Origin: Nautiliaceae bacterium
GTDB lineage: Bacteria > Campylobacterota > Campylobacteria > Campylobacterales > Nautiliaceae
DNA length: 5,295 nt
Assembly: GCA_027062985.1 (NCBI GenBank)
Contig: JAMOSR010000105.1
Coordinates: 1-5,295 of the forward strand
Reading direction: 5' to 3'
Below, piece by piece: positions 4,637 through 5,295 of this stretch. Position 1 is the stretch's first letter. Every line of letters starts with the position of its first letter. Made by a program: the position numbers and the translations under genes. The notes beneath the pieces are model-generated. The model had not been told where the DNA came from. It did no database searches and saw nothing but the letters and a program-made list of their open reading frames with translations.

Positions 4637-5295
4637 AGAATTACAAAAGAGCTTGGGGTATGAGTTTAAAAACGAAAAACTCTTAACCGAGGCTCTGACA
4701 CACAGAAGTTATACTAAAGATTTTAATAATGAAAGACTGGAGTATTTAGGTGACGCCGTTTTGGATTTGATAGTGGGGGAGTATCTTTATCATCTTTTTC
4801 CGAATGCCGAGGAGGGAATACTTTCTAAGTTAAGAGCGGCTCTTGTTAATGAAGATGCTTTTACCAAACTTGCTAAAAGACTTAATCTTGGAAAATATAT
4901 TTTTTTATCTCCTGCGGAGGAAAATAACAAAGGGAGGGAAAAACCTTCGATTCTCTCAAGTGCTTTTGAGGCTTTAATAGGGGCTGTATATTTAGAAGCC
5001 GGTTTTGACAAAGCAAAAGAAATAGCCCTGAGACTATTAAAAGAGGAATTTCCGGTAATTACCCCGGAAGAACTTTTAAAAGACTATAAAACAACCCTGC
5101 AGGAAATTACACAGGCTCATTTTGGTGTAGTGCCTGAATATAAACTCATAAGCGCTACGGGACCTGACCATAAAAAAGAGTTTGAAATAGGCGTGTTTAT
5201 TAACGATAAAGAGTATGCAAGGGCAAAAGGAAAAAGTAAAAAAACAGCCCAGCAAGAGGGTGCGAGGCTAACGATAGAAAAGCTTAAGAAAGAAC
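4626..5295 (+). CDS. rnc: Ribonuclease III, last few codons beyond the window
   Basis: RNase III cuts double-stranded RNA, processing rRNA precursors and some mRNAs in the cytoplasm. The visible 223 codons cover nearly the whole protein (E. coli RNase III is 226 aa) with no stop yet reached. The nuclease domain (about 1-145) has the signature NERLEYLGDAVLDL (35-48) with E36, E39 and D43, and FEALIGAVYLEAG with E115. The dsRNA-binding domain (about 152-221) shows KDYKTTLQEITQ, the GPDHKKEFEI strand and the KGKSKKTAQQEGA helix. At the position of E. coli D114, one of the conserved metal-site carboxylates, there is S112. The ATG is preceded by AAGGA at six bases and overlaps the HDOD stop by 11 bases. 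In related bacteria rnhA and rnc are neighbours, which fits. Confidence 0.96.
   Translation, partial: MVAEELQKSLGYEFKNEKLLTEALTHRSYTKDFNNERLEYLGDAVLDLIVGEYLYHLFPNAEEGILSKLRAALVNEDAFTKLAKRLNLGKYIFLSPAEENNKGREKPSILSSAFEALIGAVYLEAGFDKAKEIALRLLKEEFPVITPEELLKDYKTTLQEITQAHFGVVPEYKLISATGPDHKKEFEIGVFINDKEYARAKGKSKKTAQQEGARLTIEKLKKE

Noticed and set aside
4790..5011. Minus-strand open frame opposite rnc
   Set aside because: Shadow of the well-supported RNase III coding frame.
1..5295. CRISPR arrays, insertion sequences, tRNA or rRNA genes, integration sites
   Set aside because: No regularly spaced repeats, transposase-like frames, terminal inverted repeats or tRNA cloverleaf segments were seen; the window is ordinary chromosomal gene content.

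Overview
The window is AT-rich, protein-dense bacterial DNA with strong AGGAGG-type ribosome binding sites. It most resembles a member of the Campylobacterota (Epsilonproteobacteria), possibly a Nautiliales-like anaerobe or microaerophile. The grounds are the rnhA/rnc neighbourhood, the DUF4492-cydA-cydB arrangement, the CydB variant type, and a stand-alone superoxide-reductase-like protein. The phylum-level call is an inference from gene content and protein flavour; the genus cannot be fixed from this window.

Left half (1-2824, minus strand): a cytochrome bd-type quinol oxidase operon reading right to left. A well-formed sigma70-like promoter (2796-2824) precedes a 76-aa single-pass membrane protein of the DUF4492 type, then cydA (530 aa, complete), then cydB (315 codons, cut by the window edge). 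The genes are almost fused: one base separates the DUF4492 stop from the cydA start, and the cydA stop and cydB start share one base (TAATG). No CydX-like gene is visible, so the DUF4492 protein is the obvious candidate for a small accessory subunit.

Middle (2781-3438): a 176-bp regulatory gap upstream of the cyd operon carries a direct repeat with an 11-bp period and an imperfect palindrome. Next comes a 128-aa superoxide-reductase-like gene on the minus strand, with a terminator-like hairpin overlapping its stop codon. A 105-bp divergent intergenic region follows, in which the candidate promoters for the two directions overlap.

Right half (3439-5295, plus strand): rnhA (RNase HI, GTG start), an HDOD-domain protein (TTG start) and rnc (RNase III, missing only its last codons). 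The three genes overlap by 14 and 11 bases and form a tightly coupled operon.

Functionally, the minus-strand genes look like oxygen handling: bd oxidase for high-affinity O2 reduction and a superoxide-reductase-like protein for ROS. The plus-strand genes look like RNA/R-loop processing with a regulatory-type protein inserted between two ribonucleases. There is no mobile element, CRISPR array, tRNA or rRNA. The points most worth following up are the DUF4492 protein as a putative bd-oxidase subunit, substituted residues in SOR, CydA and RNase III, and the operator-like repeats upstream of cyd.
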